Assembly (NCBI GenBank): GCA_016711605.1 | Contig: JADJSS010000014.1 | Location: forward strand, 62,001-126,000 | DNA length: 64,000 bases | Source: Saprospirales bacterium | GTDB taxonomy: Bacteria > Bacteroidota > Bacteroidia > Chitinophagales > JADIYW01 | Direction: 5' to 3' | Part shown: positions 43,888-53,748 of the stretch, in pieces | Numbering within the stretch: position 1 is the first letter of the stretch | Layout of the letters: each line of letters begins with the position of its first letter | Position numbers and translations under genes: made by a program | The notes under the pieces: model-generated | Databases searched by the model: none | What the model was told of the DNA's origin: nothing | The model's input: the letters and a program-made list of their open reading frames with translations, nothing else

Positions 43888-46800
43888 TTAAAGAGTATAA
43901 GTCATCTTCATATTTCCCATCAAACCCATGTAAGGCGCACCAACGAAATATTGTTGTTTACGATTGTATAAATTAGAAATAGATACAGTAAGGTTGTAAT
44001 GATCTTTTAAGAATTTTGGTGTATAAGAAATATCTAAATCCATATCGTGTGTTGGTTTTACACGACCGATGAAATTACCAGATAATACTGGATATCCAGC
44101 ACTCCAATTAAATTTCACACCAACATTTAATCCAATTTTTTCTGCGAAATAATTTACACCAACATTTACTCTGTGTTTTGGTGAATTCAATGCAATATAA
44201 CCTTGAGGTGCACTTTCTAATTTAACTGAATCTTTATCAACAAAAGAATAATTGAGGTTTAATGCAATTCCTTTTGGCAAATATAAGTTAGAATTAAAGT
44301 CAACACCATACACTGTTAAATCTCCAACGTTGCGCGTTACTAATAATAAATTGGGTCCATTTGCTTCTTTAGGTGTGATAACACCAATTGGTAAATTTTC
44401 TACTGCACGACGAATTAAACGAACAAATTCATCATCACCAGAACCATTATTATTACCATTAAATTTCTCACTTCCATCTAAAAACAAGTTCATTGCACCT
44501 TTAATCAATGGATTTAAGTTGTTGTAATTTTGAGTAATTCGAGGTGCTAAATAAGCCATCAATTGATCAGCATCGAACATAATAGTTGGTGTTAATAATT
44601 GAACAGGTGCTAAATAATTTTTAAAATCTGTTCTATAAACATCAACTTGCAAACCCAACATTTTTCCAATTACACCTTTGTAACCTAACTCATAAGTATA
44701 AGTAGTTGTAGGAACCAAACCTTTAATATCTTGTGTTTTTTTCCATTGGTCATTATTCGATTCAAAGATTTGTTTTCCGGTGTTTAAATTTTTTACATTT
44801 TGTTGAATATCATTTGGTATATCTTGCGGAATAATTTGATTTACAATATCGTTTATTAAAGGTAATAAAATGGAGTTTGCATCTATGTTTGCTTGCACTC
44901 CAAATTGACTATTAATAGCTGATAAAAGACCATCCCAACCAGTTTGCGCAAATGCTGCGTCACCTACGTTGTGAAACTGACCTTTTGTGCCATAAGGTGA
45001 TAAAAATTGCGGTAATACTTGATTTCCATAATATGGATTTTCAGCAAAGCTATAATGAAAACCATCACGTGGAGTTCCAAGTTGTCGCACTTCCATTCCT
45101 TGAGGAATTCTGCCTTGTACAACATCTACGTAATAAGCTGCAGATGCTGGATTTTTAAAGGCACGATTAAATGTGAAACGCAAATTATGACCTGTTGCTG
45201 GTTTGTATACGACTCCAACTTTTGGTGAAAATAATAATTTTTTTACGGCTGTATTATAATCTAAACGTGTGGCAACAATAGCACTAAAGCGTGGATGAAT
45301 TTTATAATCACCTTGCAAATAAATACCATATTCGTCAATATTATCTTTATCTTCAAAGCTACCATTTAAAGTACCTTTGGTATCAGGTCGAGTAAAGAAC
45401 GCATCAAAACCATATACTAAATTAACTCGTTTTTTAAACAGTTCAGAAGAATGTTGTATCTGAAACGAGTACATGTGCGATTTGTCGATATAACGACCAC
45501 CAACTGGAACAAAAAATGTTTTGTGCGAGTTATTTCCATTCATGTATGCTTGCACAAATAAATTCTTCCACATAAAACGAACCTGTGCCCAACTATAAGT
45601 CCAGTTTTTATTTTGCATTGCACCAATTGGACTGGTAATAATTCCATTGCTTACGTTTACGCCACCAGCTAAAACGATATTAAAATCTTCTTTAATTTTT
45701 ATATCTAATCTACTATCTACTTGACCGTTTAAGATTCTTTCGTCGCGACCATTTTTAATTGCAACGCCAACACCTTTTGGGTCATTCGAGCCATCTGGCA
45801 ATTCGTAATAAATAGTATCTGTAGAAGCAGAAAATAAGGTTACAGAAGATGGATCGCCTAAATCACTGTATCGCCAGTCGTGACCTGTGAAAAATTTTGC
45901 AGAAACTTTCATTCCCATTTTTACGTTTGGATTTTTCACATCAACTGTGTCTGAATGATAAAAACCAAAAGCAAACATGGTACGTTGTGCTAATTTATCG
46001 TAATCAAATTTTGGATTTTCGCGATTAATATCTTGTAAAGTGTCTTTAATTTTCACACGAAAACCAACAGATGTCCAGAATTTTGTTTCTTGATATTTTA
46101 ATGGTGATTTGGTAATTATATGTATCACACCGTTGTTTGCGTTCGGACCATACAAGGCAGCAGCTGGACCTTTTAATACTTCAATTCGTTCAATATCTTC
46201 ATCGGTAGTAGTCATCATTTGATACATATTCAAACCAGTATTTGGTAATTTTGCAACACGATTATCAGTTAATGACATGACATCACTTGTAAAATAACCA
46301 CTAAAACCGCGAACTGATGGTTGTCCACCTTGCACACCAGTTCGTTGAACTTGCACGCCTGAAACATTTTTTAAGTGATCGGTGATACCAACACCTGCTT
46401 TATTTTTGATAGCAGCTGCTTCCACTGAAACAATGGATGCTGGTGCATCAAGAATTTTTTCTTTCGAACGTGAAGCAGAAATTACAACTGTATTCAATTC
46501 TGTTTCTTGTTCACCCATTATTAAATCAAATGTTTGCGAGCCAGTTGCTGCTAGTTTTTGATCTTCATAACCAACATATCTAAAAACAACTTGATCACCT
46601 TCATTTACTTTCATTTCATATTTACCATCAAAATCAGTGACTGTACCTTTCATTTGGTCGCCTTCCACAAAAATATTTACACCAATTAATGGTTCTTTTG
46701 TTTTTTTATCTGTGATAGTGCCTTTTAATGTAAACTCTTTATTCGATTTCTTGATTATAACTTGTGGAACCTCTTTTATTTTATCTCTTAATTTTGTAGT

Positions 46801-46890
46801 ATCTCTTTCTCTTGGTTCTTTTTGTGCGAACGAGAATTTTGTAAAAAATAGAATAAAAAATAATGCAATTATATGTTGTGTGTTTTTCAT
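43888..46890 (-). CDS. TonB-dependent outer-membrane receptor
   Basis: The 1000-residue protein has a signal peptide (FILFFTKFSFAQ), a carboxypeptidase-regulatory-like beta domain (about 50-135, GTITDKKTKEPLIGVNIFVE), a plug (about 145-255, KEKILDAPASIVSVEAAAI, IERIEVLKGPAAALYGPNAN) and a barrel ending NMKMTYTL. TVVISASRS between the first two domains resembles a TonB-box position. No SusD partner is adjacent, so it is not a SusC pair. Ligand not evident. It has a long upstream leader (46891-47259). Confidence 0.92.
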   Translation of the reverse strand: MKNTQHIIALFFILFFTKFSFAQKEPRERDTTKLRDKIKEVPQVIIKKSNKEFTLKGTITDKKTKEPLIGVNIFVEGDQMKGTVTDFDGKYEMKVNEGDQVVFRYVGYEDQKLAATGSQTFDLIMGEQETELNTVVISASRSKEKILDAPASIVSVEAAAIKNKAGVGITDHLKNVSGVQVQRTGVQGGQPSVRGFSGYFTSDVMSLTDNRVAKLPNTGLNMYQMMTTTDEDIERIEVLKGPAAALYGPNANNGVIHIITKSPLKYQETKFWTSVGFRVKIKDTLQDINRENPKFDYDKLAQRTMFAFGFYHSDTVDVKNPNVKMGMKVSAKFFTGHDWRYSDLGDPSSVTLFSASTDTIYYELPDGSNDPKGVGVAIKNGRDERILNGQVDSRLDIKIKEDFNIVLAGGVNVSNGIITSPIGAMQNKNWTYSWAQVRFMWKNLFVQAYMNGNNSHKTFFVPVGGRYIDKSHMYSFQIQHSSELFKKRVNLVYGFDAFFTRPDTKGTLNGSFEDKDNIDEYGIYLQGDYKIHPRFSAIVATRLDYNTAVKKLLFSPKVGVVYKPATGHNLRFTFNRAFKNPASAAYYVDVVQGRIPQGMEVRQLGTPRDGFHYSFAENPYYGNQVLPQFLSPYGTKGQFHNVGDAAFAQTGWDGLLSAINSQFGVQANIDANSILLPLINDIVNQIIPQDIPNDIQQNVKNLNTGKQIFESNNDQWKKTQDIKGLVPTTTYTYELGYKGVIGKMLGLQVDVYRTDFKNYLAPVQLLTPTIMFDADQLMAYLAPRITQNYNNLNPLIKGAMNLFLDGSEKFNGNNNGSGDDEFVRLIRRAVENLPIGVITPKEANGPNLLLVTRNVGDLTVYGVDFNSNLYLPKGIALNLNYSFVDKDSVKLESAPQGYIALNSPKHRVNVGVNYFAEKIGLNVGVKFNWSAGYPVLSGNFIGRVKPTHDMDLDISYTPKFLKDHYNLTVSISNLYNRKQQYFVGAPYMGLMGNMKMTYTL

Positions 46891-47259
46891 GCGTATATTC
46901 TTAAGTTATACAGATTAAATATGAATTGACAAATGGTTTTAGATTATGTCAATTAGCAACGCAAATATCTGTAAATACTGCTAGAGTTTGAAAGTAATAT
47001 TATTAACAATTGTAATTATACAAACATCAAACTAACTATAAATGGTTAGAGAAATCCAAAATTTGCATTTACAAAGATAAATTTGCGAAAAAATAAATCC
47101 TTAAGGCATAAATTAACAGAAGTAATAATGGAAGAAAACAAAAAAAGAAAACAAGAAATCTGAGTTTTCTTTTATCATAATATATATTTCTTTCAGTTTT
47201 TCTTTGTTCCTAAAATTCAGAAATTAAGTGCCTTAAGTGGTATAAAAATTATGTATTTT
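46891..47259. other. Non-coding upstream region of the TonB receptor gene
   Basis: No credible gene. It holds a -7 box candidate on the minus strand (47072-47079) and 9-bp inverse words CTTAAGGCA (47100-47108) and TGCCTTAAG (47229-47237) flanking about 120 bases of A-rich sequence with another small hairpin (GAAAACAAGAAATC / GAGTTTTC). Confidence 0.5.
47072..47079 (-). promoter_or_regulatory. Putative -7 box of the TonB receptor promoter
   Basis: Minus-strand TATCTTTG fits TAnnTTTG exactly. It is about 180 bases upstream of the receptor ATG, giving a long 5' leader. No convincing -33 TTTG is present. Confidence 0.35.
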
Positions 47260-47586
47260 CTAATCATTTGTTGGAATTAGGATTTTAATTCCATTTATTT
47301 TTTCTGAAATCTGGATTTGGCAAGTTAATCGACAATTACCTGTATTGCATGGTAAAGTATCTAGCATGCATAGTTCATCGTCATTTGCACCTTCTAATAA
47401 TATTTCATCCTTATTCAAGACTTCCACTTTGCAAGTACCGCAAATAGCCATTCCACCACAAATTGCTTCAATTGGATAACCTTCTCCTTTTAGCACTTCC
47501 ATTAAGGATAGCTGTACACCTAGTGGTACTTCCATTGGTAGAAAAGTAAAATCTTCTTTTTGTATGTTTACAATTATAGACTCCAT
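47260..47586 (-). CDS. 2Fe-2S ferredoxin (adrenodoxin-type)
   Basis: About 108 residues from ATG 47586 (MESIIVNIQKED); the upstream ATG at 47607 lies in a repeat-like spacer. The cluster ligands form C-x5-C-x2-C (ICGGMAICGTC) with a fourth Cys in a Cys-rich C-terminal part (CMLDTLPCNTGNCRLTC). It would carry electrons from its reductase to oxygenases or Fe-S enzymes. Its gene lies 83 bases downstream of a ferredoxin-NADP reductase-like gene, strengthening the pairing. Confidence 0.88.
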   Translation of the reverse strand: MESIIVNIQKEDFTFLPMEVPLGVQLSLMEVLKGEGYPIEAICGGMAICGTCKVEVLNKDEILLEGANDDELCMLDTLPCNTGNCRLTCQIQISEKINGIKILIPTND

Positions 47587-47599
47587 TACAAAGGTATTT

Positions 47600-47664
47600 A
47601 GTAGCATGTAAGCAGTATGCAGTTTTTAGTTACTGCGTACATGACTATTGCCTAGTTACTACTT
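47600..47664. repeat. ACTGCATAC/GTATGCAGT imperfect inverted spacer
   Basis: AGTATGCAGT (47616-47625) faces ACTGCGTACA (47632-47641) with one mismatch pair, and words GTAGCATG and TAGTTACTACT flank it. It occupies the reductase-ferredoxin gap. Confidence 0.5.
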
Positions 47665-47669
47665 AAAAA

Positions 47670-48671
47670 TTAAAATGCATTCACACCATTTACAGTTGTA
47701 TATTTTAATGATGGTTTTTTGCCCGAAATCAATTCAGCAGCGCTATGACACATAATTGCTGCTTCATGAAAACCGCATAAAATCAATTTTAATTTACCTT
47801 CATACGTATTTATATCACCTATAGCATAAATACCTTTTTGGTTAGTAGAATAATCTTTGGTATCAACATTTATTGCATTTTTGTCGATACTCAAACCCCA
47901 ATTTGCAATTGGTCCTAATTTTGGACTCAAACCAAATAATGCTAAATAATAATCACATTCAACTTCCTTTGCAGATCCATCATTATTTGTAATGGTTACT
48001 GAAGATAATTTTCCATCACCGTGCAAGTGCGAAATAGTTGAATTTAGTTCTAATTTAATTTTTCCTTCATCAGCTAATTGCTTTACTTTATCTACGCTAT
48101 CAGGTGCACCTCGAAACATTTCACCACGATGAACCATAGTTAATTCAGCAGCAACATCAGCCAAAAACATGGTCCAATCTAAAGCACTGTCGCCACCACC
48201 AGCAATTACTATTTTTTTATTACGATATTTTTCTGGATCCAGCACCATATATTCAACACCATTTTTTTCATAATCTGCTAAATTTTCTAAAGCAGGTTTA
48301 CGTGGTTCAAAAACACCTAAACCACCAGCAATACAAATTATTTTTGCATGAATTTTAGTATCTAAGTGTGTTGTCAGAATAAAGGTATTGTCTTCTTGTT
48401 TTTCGATTTTTTCAATTCGTTCACCTAACGTAAATGTTGGATCAAAAGGTTTTGCTTGTTCCATTAAATTATCAACTAATTCCTGTGCACCAACAGTTGG
48501 ATAACCAGGTATATCGTAAATTGGTTTTTTAGGATAAATTTCAGAAAGTTGACCACCAACTTGTGGCAAATAATCAACTAAATGGCAACGCATTTTTAAT
48601 AAACCAGCTTCAAAAACTGCAAATAAACCAACTGGACCTGCTCCTATTATGCAAATATCTGTTTCTATCAT
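47670..48671 (-). CDS. Ferredoxin--NADP+ reductase (thioredoxin reductase-like type)
   Basis: A 333-residue flavoprotein with FAD motif IIGAGPVGLFAVFEAGLLKM at the N-terminus, the NAD(P) motif KIVIAGGGDSALDW (about 150-165), the intermediate INTYEGKLKLILCGFHEAA region and C-terminal ATG-like motif YAIGDIN. The CxxC of thioredoxin reductases is absent, which together with the neighbouring ferredoxin favours ferredoxin-NADP reductase of the dimeric TrxR-like kind (as in Bacillus YumC). Intact. Confidence 0.88.
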   Translation of the reverse strand: MIETDICIIGAGPVGLFAVFEAGLLKMRCHLVDYLPQVGGQLSEIYPKKPIYDIPGYPTVGAQELVDNLMEQAKPFDPTFTLGERIEKIEKQEDNTFILTTHLDTKIHAKIICIAGGLGVFEPRKPALENLADYEKNGVEYMVLDPEKYRNKKIVIAGGGDSALDWTMFLADVAAELTMVHRGEMFRGAPDSVDKVKQLADEGKIKLELNSTISHLHGDGKLSSVTITNNDGSAKEVECDYYLALFGLSPKLGPIANWGLSIDKNAINVDTKDYSTNQKGIYAIGDINTYEGKLKLILCGFHEAAIMCHSAAELISGKKPSLKYTTVNGVNAF

Positions 48672-48804
48672 AAGGAAAAAATATTATTTGTAAAAAATTT
48701 CATGATGAATATTCAGCATGAACATCCTACAAAAATAAAAAGATAGAGATTAAAGGAATGTTATGATTTTATAGAAAGTTACAATGAAAAACAGATATAA
48801 AGAA

Positions 48805-49152
48805 TTAACGCCAATGACCTTTTTTCCAAAACCAGCCATTTTGAGTATTTTTCCAATGACCAGGTACCCAAACCTTACCAACATTAGGTATTATCCATTT
48901 TCCTTCTACATAAACATATTGATTACTCTGATTGTCCCAAATCCAATCACCATCTATCCAAATATGATTTGGAGATGGACATGAAGGTCTTACAACGATT
49001 ACATTGTTACGTACAGGTTGCACTTTACAATAATATGGTTTTGCATGATATACTTTAGCAGGTTGTGTTTTTACGACAACAACTTTTCGAGGTTTTGCAC
49101 TTAATTGATTAATAGAAAAGATGCAAATTAAGATGACGATTAAATTTTTCAT
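48805..49152 (-). CDS. YXWGXW/WxxGxW repeat-containing secreted protein
   Basis: A 115-residue protein with a signal peptide (MKNLIVILICIFSINQLSA), a basic linker, and short repeats in the second half: HIWIDGDWIWD, YVYVEGKWIIPN, WVPGHWKN and FWKKGHWR. These are W-x-x-G-x-W type repeats common in Bacteroidota and Proteobacteria. It is probably periplasmic or surface-exposed. No function is known. Isolated gene. Confidence 0.75.
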   Translation of the reverse strand: MKNLIVILICIFSINQLSAKPRKVVVVKTQPAKVYHAKPYYCKVQPVRNNVIVVRPSCPSPNHIWIDGDWIWDNQSNQYVYVEGKWIIPNVGKVWVPGHWKNTQNGWFWKKGHWR

Positions 49153-49337
49153 ACAGTTATATTTATTTGTTTTTAGAAATTACTTTTGATGCTGATTCTG
49201 TTAAATCTATAGCTTTGACTTAAAAAAAGAAAAAAAGTTTAATGAAATAGTTTTTTTTTTGAAAAATATTTGCATATTTGGTTGAATTCATTTTACATTA
49301 GCCAATGATTTTAAAACTCATCAACAATATTCTGTCA

Positions 49338-50339
49338 ATGGGAAAAAAAGCAAATAAAGAAGAGCCGAAAAAGGTTGCTAAAGTAGCACCCAAAAAAGCA
49401 GTTGCTAAAAAATCAGCAGTGGTAAAATCTGTTGTTACAAAAAGCACAAAAGCAGCAGAAAAGCCAGTTATAAAGAAACCAGCTTCTAAAACAGTTTTAA
49501 AACCAGAAGTAAAAAAAACAACTTCTAAAGTAGCCGTAAAGCCAGTTGCAAAAAAAGAAGTTGTCAAAACTGTGTCAAAATCAATACCTAAAAAAACAGA
49601 AGCAAAAAAAGAAGCAACTGTAAAACCGAAATCAATTATTAAACCAGAACCGAAAAAACCCGTGGAAAAAAAATCAATTCCTGAAAAGACAATTCCGAAA
49701 AACACTGAACCTGTTAAAACAAAAACGGTTGCAAAATCAGAACCTGTAAAAGAAGTAGTTAAAAAAGCAACAACGCCTGTTGCAGAAACGAGCGACAAAG
49801 CAGAAACTAAAAAATTAACTAAAAAACAAAAAGAACAGCTTCCACCGCCAATTACGGTTCCAAGACCTTCTCCAGATGGCAAACGTAAAGTTATAGTTGA
49901 TTATAAAAATGTTCCTGATGAAGTATTAGGTTTATTATCCGAAAAATATCCGCATGGATATAATAAAGGAATTATCAAATTTACAAATGCAAAAAAAGAA
50001 CTCGTTTCTGCAGTTCCAATAGACTTAGGTGACACCACTTATTTAGTAAAAGTATCTACACAATTACAAAAAATGGTGAATGATTATGATGATGATGAAT
50101 TGTTCCCTGAAGTTGTTGCGCCAACAGAAAAAGAAATTCCAATTGGTGCTGGTGGTGATTTTGATGATTTTGATAAGAGTGATGAAGATGATGGTGGTAA
50201 ACGCAAAGCAAAAGGCAGAGTAAAAAGTGCAGATGATTTAGAATATGGATTTGACGACGAAGATGATGATGATGGCGACGACGATGACGATGATGACGAA
50301 GCAGCAAGTGATGATGATGGCGACGATGATGACGAATAA
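49338..50339 (+). CDS. Polyampholytic protein: Lys/Ala-rich N-tail, central domain, Asp-rich C-tail
   Basis: Start at MGKKANKEE (49338) is preferred; an ATG at 49305 would add an unrelated hydrophobic 11-residue segment. Residues 1-165 are Lys/Ala/Pro/Val-rich in short repeats (KPVAKKEVVKTVSKSIPKK). A folded-looking block (about 170-275) has VDYKNVPDEVLGLLSEKYP and TTYLVKVSTQLQKMVNDY. The tail (about 290-333) is nearly all Asp/Glu. The family is not recognised. Histone-like DNA or RNA binding with an acidic regulatory tail is possible but unproven. Confidence 0.7.
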   Translation: MGKKANKEEPKKVAKVAPKKAVAKKSAVVKSVVTKSTKAAEKPVIKKPASKTVLKPEVKKTTSKVAVKPVAKKEVVKTVSKSIPKKTEAKKEATVKPKSIIKPEPKKPVEKKSIPEKTIPKNTEPVKTKTVAKSEPVKEVVKKATTPVAETSDKAETKKLTKKQKEQLPPPITVPRPSPDGKRKVIVDYKNVPDEVLGLLSEKYPHGYNKGIIKFTNAKKELVSAVPIDLGDTTYLVKVSTQLQKMVNDYDDDELFPEVVAPTEKEIPIGAGGDFDDFDKSDEDDGGKRKAKGRVKSADDLEYGFDDEDDDDGDDDDDDDEAASDDDGDDDDE

Positions 50340-50351
50340 TATTTAAACAAT

Positions 50352-50388
50352 AAAAAAAAACGGATTCAAATGAATCCGTTTTTTTTAT
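50352..50388. terminator. Bidirectional Rho-independent terminator
   Basis: CGGATTCA (50361-50368), AA loop, TGAATCCG (50371-50378), preceded by nine A and followed by eight T. It serves the convergent polyampholyte and phosphatase genes. Confidence 0.9.
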
Positions 50389-50410
50389 TTATTTAAAAAT
50401 ACAAAGAAAT

Positions 50411-52045
50411 TTAATTTTGGATTTTTAGGATTTTTTCACTCACTATTTCATCTTGTTGCGTCACCGAAATAATATATTCACCGTTTGGCAATTGATTTAA
50501 ATTTTTAATTTCTATTTTATTATTGCCAACTATTGAGTTGCCTCGCCAAACTGTTTCTATCTGTAATTGTCCAATTATATTTTGTAATTGAATTGTAGTT
50601 GGCTGATTATTTTTTGCTTCAAATTCTATATTAATAGAATTTGCAAATGGATTTGGAAACACTTTTAAATCAGTTACATTTGAATTGGATTTAGTTCCTA
50701 AAATAACACTAGTGCTATCTCTTTTTACAATAGAAAAACGATCAAACAATTCGCCATTTTCTTTATAGTAAGAGCAAAGTAAAGTGTTCCCTTTCACTTC
50801 TAAAATCATGCTGCCAACACCTTTATCAGCAGCGTATTTTTTATACATAACAGCATGCATCTTTCCATTTTCTGGTTCGTGTTTTCCGCTATTACCAACA
50901 ACTGCATACACAGTACCTTTGTCTTTGTTTGCGCCGTACGTATATTTAATGTAGGTTTTATTACTATCTGGATTTCCAGACGAACTATCAACTAACATCG
51001 TTACTCTGTTAAACGTTGATGAAAACCCAGTGTGTTTGTTAATTAAATAAGAACGTTCATACACATGGCTATGTCCACACAATACCAAATCAACTCCATA
51101 TTTTTCTAAAATAGGCACAATCCGCTGACGCATTGAACCCATAAATAATTCCCAAGCATCATCAGAATCGTGCGAACCTTTAGAATATGGTGGCTGATGC
51201 CAATATGCAACTTTAAATTTCTTTGTTGAATTTTTTATATCATTTGTTAACCATGTTTTATATACGTCTGGCAAATCGTTAAAAATATATTGGTATAATT
51301 CTGAGTTGAGAGCAATAAAATGCGTGTTACCATAATCGTATGAATAATAATTTTCGGTATTAGAAGGCAAGCCACCCATTTCTGCATTTTTAAAAACTTC
51401 AACCATATCAAAATATGGACCTTTGTGATAAATTGGATTATCAAAACGATTCACGCTATTATAATCGTGATTGCCTGGAATTGGATAAAAGTTTAAGAAA
51501 CGGAATATAGAATCATATCCATAATATTTATCAAATACTTTTGCCGTGTATTCTGCGTCAGTACCGTCATTGTAAACATTATCTCCTAACCACAACCAGC
51601 CATCAACTACATTTCCTTGCAGATAATTTTCAAACCAACGACGCACTTTTATTTGTTCGTTATTTCCACCACCAAAATCACCAGTTACCCAAAATTTAAA
51701 ACCTGAAGTATCACCAATTAACGGTGCAGTTATAAAATGGTGTTGATCATTTCCACCAGCTAAAGTAACCGTATCAAAACCAACACTATAAAAATATTTT
51801 GATTTAGCATTGAGTCCACTAATTTTTACTATGTGATTTTTTTTGCGAATTGTATCTGAAATTATATTAGTTAATGAAGTTGGTGAATTACCATATCTCA
51901 CAATACTTTTGGTAGAATCGGAAGTGCGCCACATAATTTTAACGCTGTTATTCGTTAAACTTTGTAAATACGGACCACGCACTAATGAAACAGCAACTGC
52001 ATGTAGTGAAAATAGAAATGTAAGAGAAAATAAAATTTTACGCAT
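50411..52045 (-). CDS. Secreted purple acid phosphatase-like protein with type IX sorting domain
   Basis: The 544-residue protein has a signal peptide (FSLTFLFSLHAVA), a fibronectin-like N-domain of purple acid phosphatases (LVRGPYLQSLTNNSVKIMWRT), then the metallophosphatase core: TGDFGGG, LWLGDNVYNDG, IPGNHDYNS, YWHQPPYS and LCGHSHVYERS. The last 80 residues (VFPNPFANSINIEF ... SEKILKIQN) are a type A sorting domain for type IX secretion. It likely hydrolyses phosphate esters at the cell surface. Divergent from nothing; convergent with the polyampholyte gene. Confidence 0.92.
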   Translation of the reverse strand: MRKILFSLTFLFSLHAVAVSLVRGPYLQSLTNNSVKIMWRTSDSTKSIVRYGNSPTSLTNIISDTIRKKNHIVKISGLNAKSKYFYSVGFDTVTLAGGNDQHHFITAPLIGDTSGFKFWVTGDFGGGNNEQIKVRRWFENYLQGNVVDGWLWLGDNVYNDGTDAEYTAKVFDKYYGYDSIFRFLNFYPIPGNHDYNSVNRFDNPIYHKGPYFDMVEVFKNAEMGGLPSNTENYYSYDYGNTHFIALNSELYQYIFNDLPDVYKTWLTNDIKNSTKKFKVAYWHQPPYSKGSHDSDDAWELFMGSMRQRIVPILEKYGVDLVLCGHSHVYERSYLINKHTGFSSTFNRVTMLVDSSSGNPDSNKTYIKYTYGANKDKGTVYAVVGNSGKHEPENGKMHAVMYKKYAADKGVGSMILEVKGNTLLCSYYKENGELFDRFSIVKRDSTSVILGTKSNSNVTDLKVFPNPFANSINIEFEAKNNQPTTIQLQNIIGQLQIETVWRGNSIVGNNKIEIKNLNQLPNGEYIISVTQQDEIVSEKILKIQN

Positions 52046-52129
52046 AACATTGTTTTTTTAAAGTTATGAAAAATTGAGGATATCCAGTTACTCAAAAAAT
52101 GGAATTTCAGTGTATTGTTATTGAATTAA

Positions 52130-52588
52130 TTATTTCTTAGTTTCTATAATTATACCAACATCAGCAATACCAATAAGTGGCTCTTTGCGCATGAGTTGAA
52201 CTATTTTGATTTCATATTTTCCTTTTTTAGGAAATCTTATATTTTTTTGAAATTTAATGGTTTGCGTGCATAAACTTCCAGAAGATTCGCCATATGGTTT
52301 TCCAGTGTTTTTAAAAAGTGGAACTTCCAACCGAAACGTTTCTTTTACACTTGAATATGTATCTATAACATTCAGCCATAAATTACTAAACTCATATTCT
52401 TTTTGATGACGTACACTAATTGAAATATCATACAAAGAATTTACGTCTTCAATATCTACCAGATACTTTAATGTGTCAGTAGATTTCCAATTTTTCACAT
52501 TTACCGATTGGTATTCACTGTAAAAATATTTTTTTTCACAAGATGAAAAAAACAAAATGGAACTCAATAAAAATAAAAGATATTTCAT
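52130..52588 (-). CDS. gldH: Gliding motility lipoprotein GldH
   Basis: A 152-residue lipoprotein with lipobox FSSCEK at about residue 17. The conserved GldH region DTLKYLVDIEDVNSLYDISI ... VRHQKEYEFSNLWLNV, followed by GESSGSLCTQTIKFQKNIRF and a C-terminal GKYEIKIVQLMRKEPLIGIAD, is the family signature. GldH is needed for gliding and type IX function; its exact role is unclear. It stands apart from the gldKLMN operon, next to an unknown lipoprotein gene. Confidence 0.88.
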   Translation of the reverse strand: MKYLLFLLSSILFFSSCEKKYFYSEYQSVNVKNWKSTDTLKYLVDIEDVNSLYDISISVRHQKEYEFSNLWLNVIDTYSSVKETFRLEVPLFKNTGKPYGESSGSLCTQTIKFQKNIRFPKKGKYEIKIVQLMRKEPLIGIADVGIIIETKK

Positions 52589-52656
52589 CTTGCAAAAATA
52601 AGATAAATAGTTTTCGTATTAAGATAAAAAGAGGAAAAATTATAAGGTGGTACTTA

Positions 52657-53748
52657 TTAATAATTTTTCAAATCTTGTATCATATTTAATAATTGCGCTT
52701 CTGAAACTTCTACTGGATTAAAAGTAATACCCATAAATGATTTACCAGAATCATTTGCAATTGTAATTTCTTTTGTTTCTGCATAATATTTTCCATCAAT
52801 AATAGAGAATGCAATAAATTTAGCTTGCAAACCTATTGGAACACTGTTTATATAACTATAAAATCCATCTTTACCAGCAATTGGGTTTAATATATTGTTA
52901 TAAGGTTTAATTAATGAATTTACTCCTTTTGGTTTAAAAAATACAGAAGAAGCTTCAAGTCCCATGTAGTTAGTACCAGCATTTTTATTAAATCTCGAAC
53001 TAAAATAACATAGTACGGTAGTCTTAGTTCCAGAATTTTGATATAAAACATCGCAATTTCTCCACTCACCCAAGGCATCAATTAAAAAATGTGCAGTATC
53101 TTGGCTTACATTGGAATTACCAAATAACATGTTTTGTTTCCAAGTAATTCCTTTATTGACTAAATAAGAATCAGAAACAGTAACTTCAATAGCATTATAA
53201 TCCAATCCATTTCTTTTTATTTCGTAAATGGTATCTCCAGTTGCACTATTCCACATTGGAATTTCACCTAAATTAAAACCCACTGGTAGTTTTATTGCTA
53301 AAAAACCATTTATACGATTGACAATTCTTGGATTTAAAATTAAAGGTATATTGTTTTGAACTGCCAACATTTTAAATTCTCCAAAGCTTAATAATATTTC
53401 TCCATTTTCAGTAATAGTTGGTTTATTATCTAACAACATATCACTTGCATTCAAAATCTCTTTAAAAAAAATATCAACATTGCCTATTATTGCTGCACCG
53501 TCTTTTGTTGTAAAAATATTTGGCTTTATAATTAGTGTCGTTCCTTTAGATGTAATTAAGGTATCACCTAGTGAAGCATTAATTGTAAATTTTTCAAATT
53601 GCGCACCATTCTTAGAAGTAAATTCATTTAATATATCAATGTCTGTCTTTTTTACATTTTCATTGGAAAGACAAGAAATAATTACACTACTAAGTAATAA
53701 TACAACTACAATTAAGATTCCGTTTTTTAATGCCAAGATATTTTCCAT
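52657..53748 (-). CDS. Unknown lipoprotein
   Basis: About 363 residues from ATG 53748 (a TTG at 53757 is in frame). A hydrophobic leader ends in the lipobox IISCLS. The mature protein is predicted mostly beta: TSKGTTLIIKPNIFTTKDGA and VDIFFKEILNASDMLLDNKP resemble the start of surface proteins that contain an unassigned repeated sandwich domain. No catalytic motif is seen. It lies between ligA and gldH on the same strand. Function not known. Confidence 0.65.
   Translation of the reverse strand: MENILALKNGILIVVVLLLSSVIISCLSNENVKKTDIDILNEFTSKNGAQFEKFTINASLGDTLITSKGTTLIIKPNIFTTKDGAAIIGNVDIFFKEILNASDMLLDNKPTITENGEILLSFGEFKMLAVQNNIPLILNPRIVNRINGFLAIKLPVGFNLGEIPMWNSATGDTIYEIKRNGLDYNAIEVTVSDSYLVNKGITWKQNMLFGNSNVSQDTAHFLIDALGEWRNCDVLYQNSGTKTTVLCYFSSRFNKNAGTNYMGLEASSVFFKPKGVNSLIKPYNNILNPIAGKDGFYSYINSVPIGLQAKFIAFSIIDGKYYAETKEITIANDSGKSFMGITFNPVEVSEAQLLNMIQDLKNY

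Noticed and set aside
43888..46890. SusC-type starch/polysaccharide receptor
   Set aside because: No SusD-like gene is adjacent and the barrel lacks SusC-specific features, so it is kept as a general TonB receptor.
49298..49882. Long minus-strand open frame opposite the Lys/Ala-rich gene
   Set aside because: It is a mirror of the Lys-rich reading frame (AAA and GTT codons give few stops on the other strand). Composition is Phe/Ser/Thr-rich with no start context or family.
50056..50307. His-rich minus-strand frame opposite the Asp-rich tail
   Set aside because: GAT/GAC repeats read backward give His codons; no initiation signal or homologue type.
50250..50340. GATGATGAC-type triplet repeats as a possible CRISPR or satellite
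   Set aside because: They encode the Asp-rich tail of the polyampholytic protein in frame; unit length and spacing do not fit a CRISPR array.
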